This document shows, piece after piece, positions 61,351 to 64,000 of a DNA stretch of 64,000 nt. The translations under genes were made by a program, and so were the position numbers. Every line of letters starts with the position of its first letter. Position 1 is the stretch's first letter. The notes beneath the pieces are model-generated. The model worked only from the letters and a program-made list of their open reading frames with translations, was not told the DNA's origin and ran no database searches. Origin of the DNA: Welwitschia mirabilis (lineage: Eukaryota > Gnetophyta > Gnetopsida > Welwitschiales); assembly GCA_051453625.1 (NCBI GenBank), contig JBOZIK010000001.1, forward strand, positions 245,165,878 to 245,229,877. Reading direction: 5' to 3'.

Positions 61351-63328
61351 AACTAAGCAATTGAAAAAGGAGGTGGATTATTAAATTAAGGATTTGAAAA
61401 AGAAAATTGTTCACTTATGTGTATCAATAAAATCCTGATAATTCTAGCTGATTTAGGCTGATTTGAGTTGAAGATGTCTTTCTTGAATTCAATGAGTTGG
61501 CAAAATATGTCTTTAATGTGTTAGATGTGTATCCTAAAAGTTCTATTCTCTATAATTAAATTTCTATTCTACAAAGATGTCATTGAAATTGATAGACATA
61601 TATTCTTTTAATAACTTGAAAATTGAGTTCTATGAAGGCATCTTTAAGGTTAAAAGACATCTATTTCATAGATCATAGATGTATATCTATTGAAAGATGT
61701 CTATCTTATAAGTCAATTTTGAAAGAGGATCCAAAAAATGCTGAAATGAAGTTATAATGGCAAAATGTAAAGGCTAACGCATCTACTGACATGTCTAGAA
61801 CAAATAAAATCACTTCAAACATGAATTTGGAGCCTCAAAAACATCATTATTTTATAATCTTTAATCAAATATGAAAATCTCATCTTCGTTTTATGAAATA
61901 ACGCAACAATCTCTTCAAATGACCAAATCCTTTAACAAATACTTAAAGATCATTAATCTTTGGCTAAATTTCCCAATTATGAGTTTGGATCTTCCTTATT
62001 TGATGATAAGAACTATTATTTCAACATAATAACATGATATTTCACAAATATAAAGGTATTTAAACATCAAATGGACCTGTAATTGAAGTATAGAATATGA
62101 TCAAGCTAAATTGACTTAAGCTAGTAAGAGATATATTATTGTTAGAGCTTATTAAAGTAGAAATGTAGCATTTATCAATATTTAAAGCATTGAATAAGGA
62201 ATCAAGCATATAATAAAGCATAAATAAAGTAAACTAAAATAACTCTTCAATTTGGTAGAATTTTATTCATCTCTTCAATATGTATCAAGATTCTGGAAAA
62301 TTGTGCCTATTACATGCTTTTATATTTAAGTGCATGGGATTCTGTTCCATCTCACCAATGTGATATAAATTCCTTTTCTTTTCCAACACAACTTTCTAAA
62401 ACCTATATTGACAAAACATAAAAAAATAAATCCATTTAATTAATTAACACTAAGAAACACATGAAAAATAGCATGTACAACATTATGATAGTTACATTAG
62501 ACCACATAATATAGTAGTGTATTATTCCCCTTAAGTTCCTTTAAGTGAATGGTTCCTAAAGAAGGATCCTTCTTCATTTTTATTATTAGGATCCATTTAG
62601 GGGTTAACATATGTACTATATAATCTACAATAACATTTTTGTCTTTAACACATATAACTCTATGAAGTTACAAGAGGGATTCGATATTAGAAAAGATTAA
62701 TAAAAGCTGGATAATAGACTAAGGAAAGTTTCAAGATGAGTTTCTTAGAAAAGCTAACAACATTGATTAAGTCTAATAGTGGTATTAGTGTTCTAGGGAA
62801 AAAGGCTTATGAATATAGTATTATAATATTAGAGTAACATAAAATAGTTCTCATAAAAAGCTACAAAAAACTAGTGATAGAAATTGAAATGGCAATGCTT
62901 AAAATGAAATGAAACCTTAAGGAATCTGAGTCTATGCATACAAAGTACGAAAAACAAAATCTAATCAAAACAAAATTTGCACAAAAGAAAAGAGAGAAAG
63001 AGGTTGATTTTCTATTTTATTGTTTATGACCTTCTTTAATTTATCTAATTTTAAACCTTGGTTTAAGAGAAACCAGAGAGTAAAGACTTGCATAAAATAA
63101 TTAAAATTGAATACAAAAGATTAAATAACATTAATATCTCATGTTAGAACTCAAAAGTTTAAATGAATGTTAAAAAAAAAAAAAAGAAAAATGAAATGAG
63201 CACCAGCAAAGATATCATTGTAAGAGGACTAGTACAATACATTAAAGAGTACAAAAAATGAAAAATAGTGAAATCTAAATGTACAAAAGTAAAAATTGTG
63301 CATTCTCTACTATAGATAGCATGCCCTT
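61351..63328 (-). other. Leader region of E, longer than in relatives
   Basis: About 2 kb without coding signal, against about 0.5-0.8 kb of leader in F and H, so another sequence is probably inserted. The part 61425-61740 has many copies of gatgtct/agacatct on both strands. From 62900 on, A-rich blocks resemble the H leader. Confidence 0.45.
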
Positions 63329-63352
63329 ATCCCTAATAATGACATCAAAAGT
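63329..63352 (-). other. Primer-binding site of element E
   Basis: Minus strand ttttgatgtcattattaggg, then ataagggcatgctatc. It aligns with the sites at 24891, 30143 and 36941 and sets the 5' LTR boundary. Confidence 0.6.
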
Positions 63353-64000
63353 CTATTTGTGGTAAAATATGGATAGGCTTATATCTATCGATAATGTATG
63401 ATGAATCACAAGATCATCATAGGAATACAAATATTTTATAGTTAAATACAACTTTTATCAAATAAAAATTAGGATTATTATTAAAATAGAATCCTAGTGT
63501 CATTCTTTCTTTAAATATAAATGTAATATAAAAATAGTGAAGTAATGCAATACTATCTTAGAAAAAGATTTAAGAAAACTTCAAGTCAACAATATGAAAG
63601 AGAAATTTAATAAAGAAGAGCTTGAAAATAGAACATAGCCTTGATAATCAACATGAATGTTTTAACAAGATGAAAAATCTCTATTCAATGATATATTATA
63701 AATTTTTATAATAAGAATTGGTGATGCCAATCCAATGAGGCTCAAATCATGATAACGTTCATTCACCACATGAGTGTTGATGAGATCCTCCTATCACTTT
63801 AGTTCATCATTACTTATTCATAATGATGAAAAGTAGGAAACAAATTTCAAGAATCATCAAATAAAATCATACTATGAGATTAGAAAATTAATAAAAGAGA
63901 TTCATTTAAGAAATATTAATAAATTAACAAGATGTAGATCCAACTCAAGTAGTACAAGTATCAAATAAATCATAATTTAAAATTAATAAAGTAAAATGAT
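63353..64000 (-). mobile_element. LTR family B, copy B8 (5' LTR of E, incomplete)
   Basis: Low end at the primer site; runs off the window. Matches B7 from 55790 to about 56360 block by block, e.g. gaaagagaaatttaataaag and acaagatg...gatccaactc-type order. As 5' LTR it should continue about 0.7 kb beyond the window. Confidence 0.75.

Noticed and set aside
1-64000. CRISPR array, toxin-antitoxin, phage-defence or other bacterial operon
   Set aside because: No regularly spaced repeats with unique spacers, no ribosome-binding-site-spaced frames, and all recognised coding remnants are plant retroelements.
1-64000. tRNA or rRNA genes
   Set aside because: No GTTCRANYC-type T-loop with a matching acceptor arm and no rRNA-like sequence was noticed; the tRNA-like words are primer-binding sites.

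Overview
The window looks like intergenic DNA from a repeat-dense, very AT-rich flowering plant. Everything I could assign is plant retrotransposon: two Ty3/gypsy lineages (Athila/Tat-like and one that resembles Tekay/Del), a Ty1/copia element, and non-LTR LINEs. I found no host gene, tRNA, rRNA, CRISPR array or prokaryotic operon. Coding remnants are full of stops, many at Trp (TGG to TGA or TAG), and CG dinucleotides are scarce by eye, as expected after long decay of methylated DNA. I cannot name the species. All assignments are by reading and by eye comparison of copies within the window; no search or alignment was run.

Layout. 1-3.6 kb: gag/protease remnant, polypurine tract and a long LTR (family A, copy A1). 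5.1-8.1 kb: minus-strand Athila/Tat-like pol (RT, RNase H, integrase; 'J'), cut by a family-B LTR (8.1-9.4 kb). 9.4-11.1 kb: 3' part of a B element ('K'), itself cut by LTR A2 (11.1-14.0 kb). 14.2-15.9 kb: LINE fragment with a 415-bp tandem duplication. 16.0-19.2 kb: internal region of family C. 19.2-20.9 kb: second LINE fragment. 21-28.4 kb: two minus-strand gag-pro B elements ('H' and 'G') sharing LTR B2. 28.4-35.6 kb: LTR B3, split by a complete plus-strand B element ('F', 28.85-35.40 kb). 35.6-38.2 kb: gag remnant and LTR B5. 38.2-38.7 kb: piece of a family-C LTR. 40.5-45.7 kb: plus-strand B element 'I'. 46.5-55.4 kb: Ty1/copia element ('M') split within its RT by a complete family-C element ('C1', 48.26-54.05 kb). 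55.7-64 kb: minus-strand B element 'E', running off the end.

The most interesting pattern is that none of the B elements whose internal region can be read (E, H, F, I, and the visible part of K) shows an RT-RNase H-integrase block. They carry gag, with or without protease, followed by a degraded segment called X here. X starts with a motif like the protease-RT linker of autonomous elements and ends in a conserved His/Pro-rich stretch. Family C carries only a gag-like region. J is the only Ty3/gypsy pol in the window and could represent the helper lineage. This reads as a community of non-autonomous retrotransposons, all now dead.
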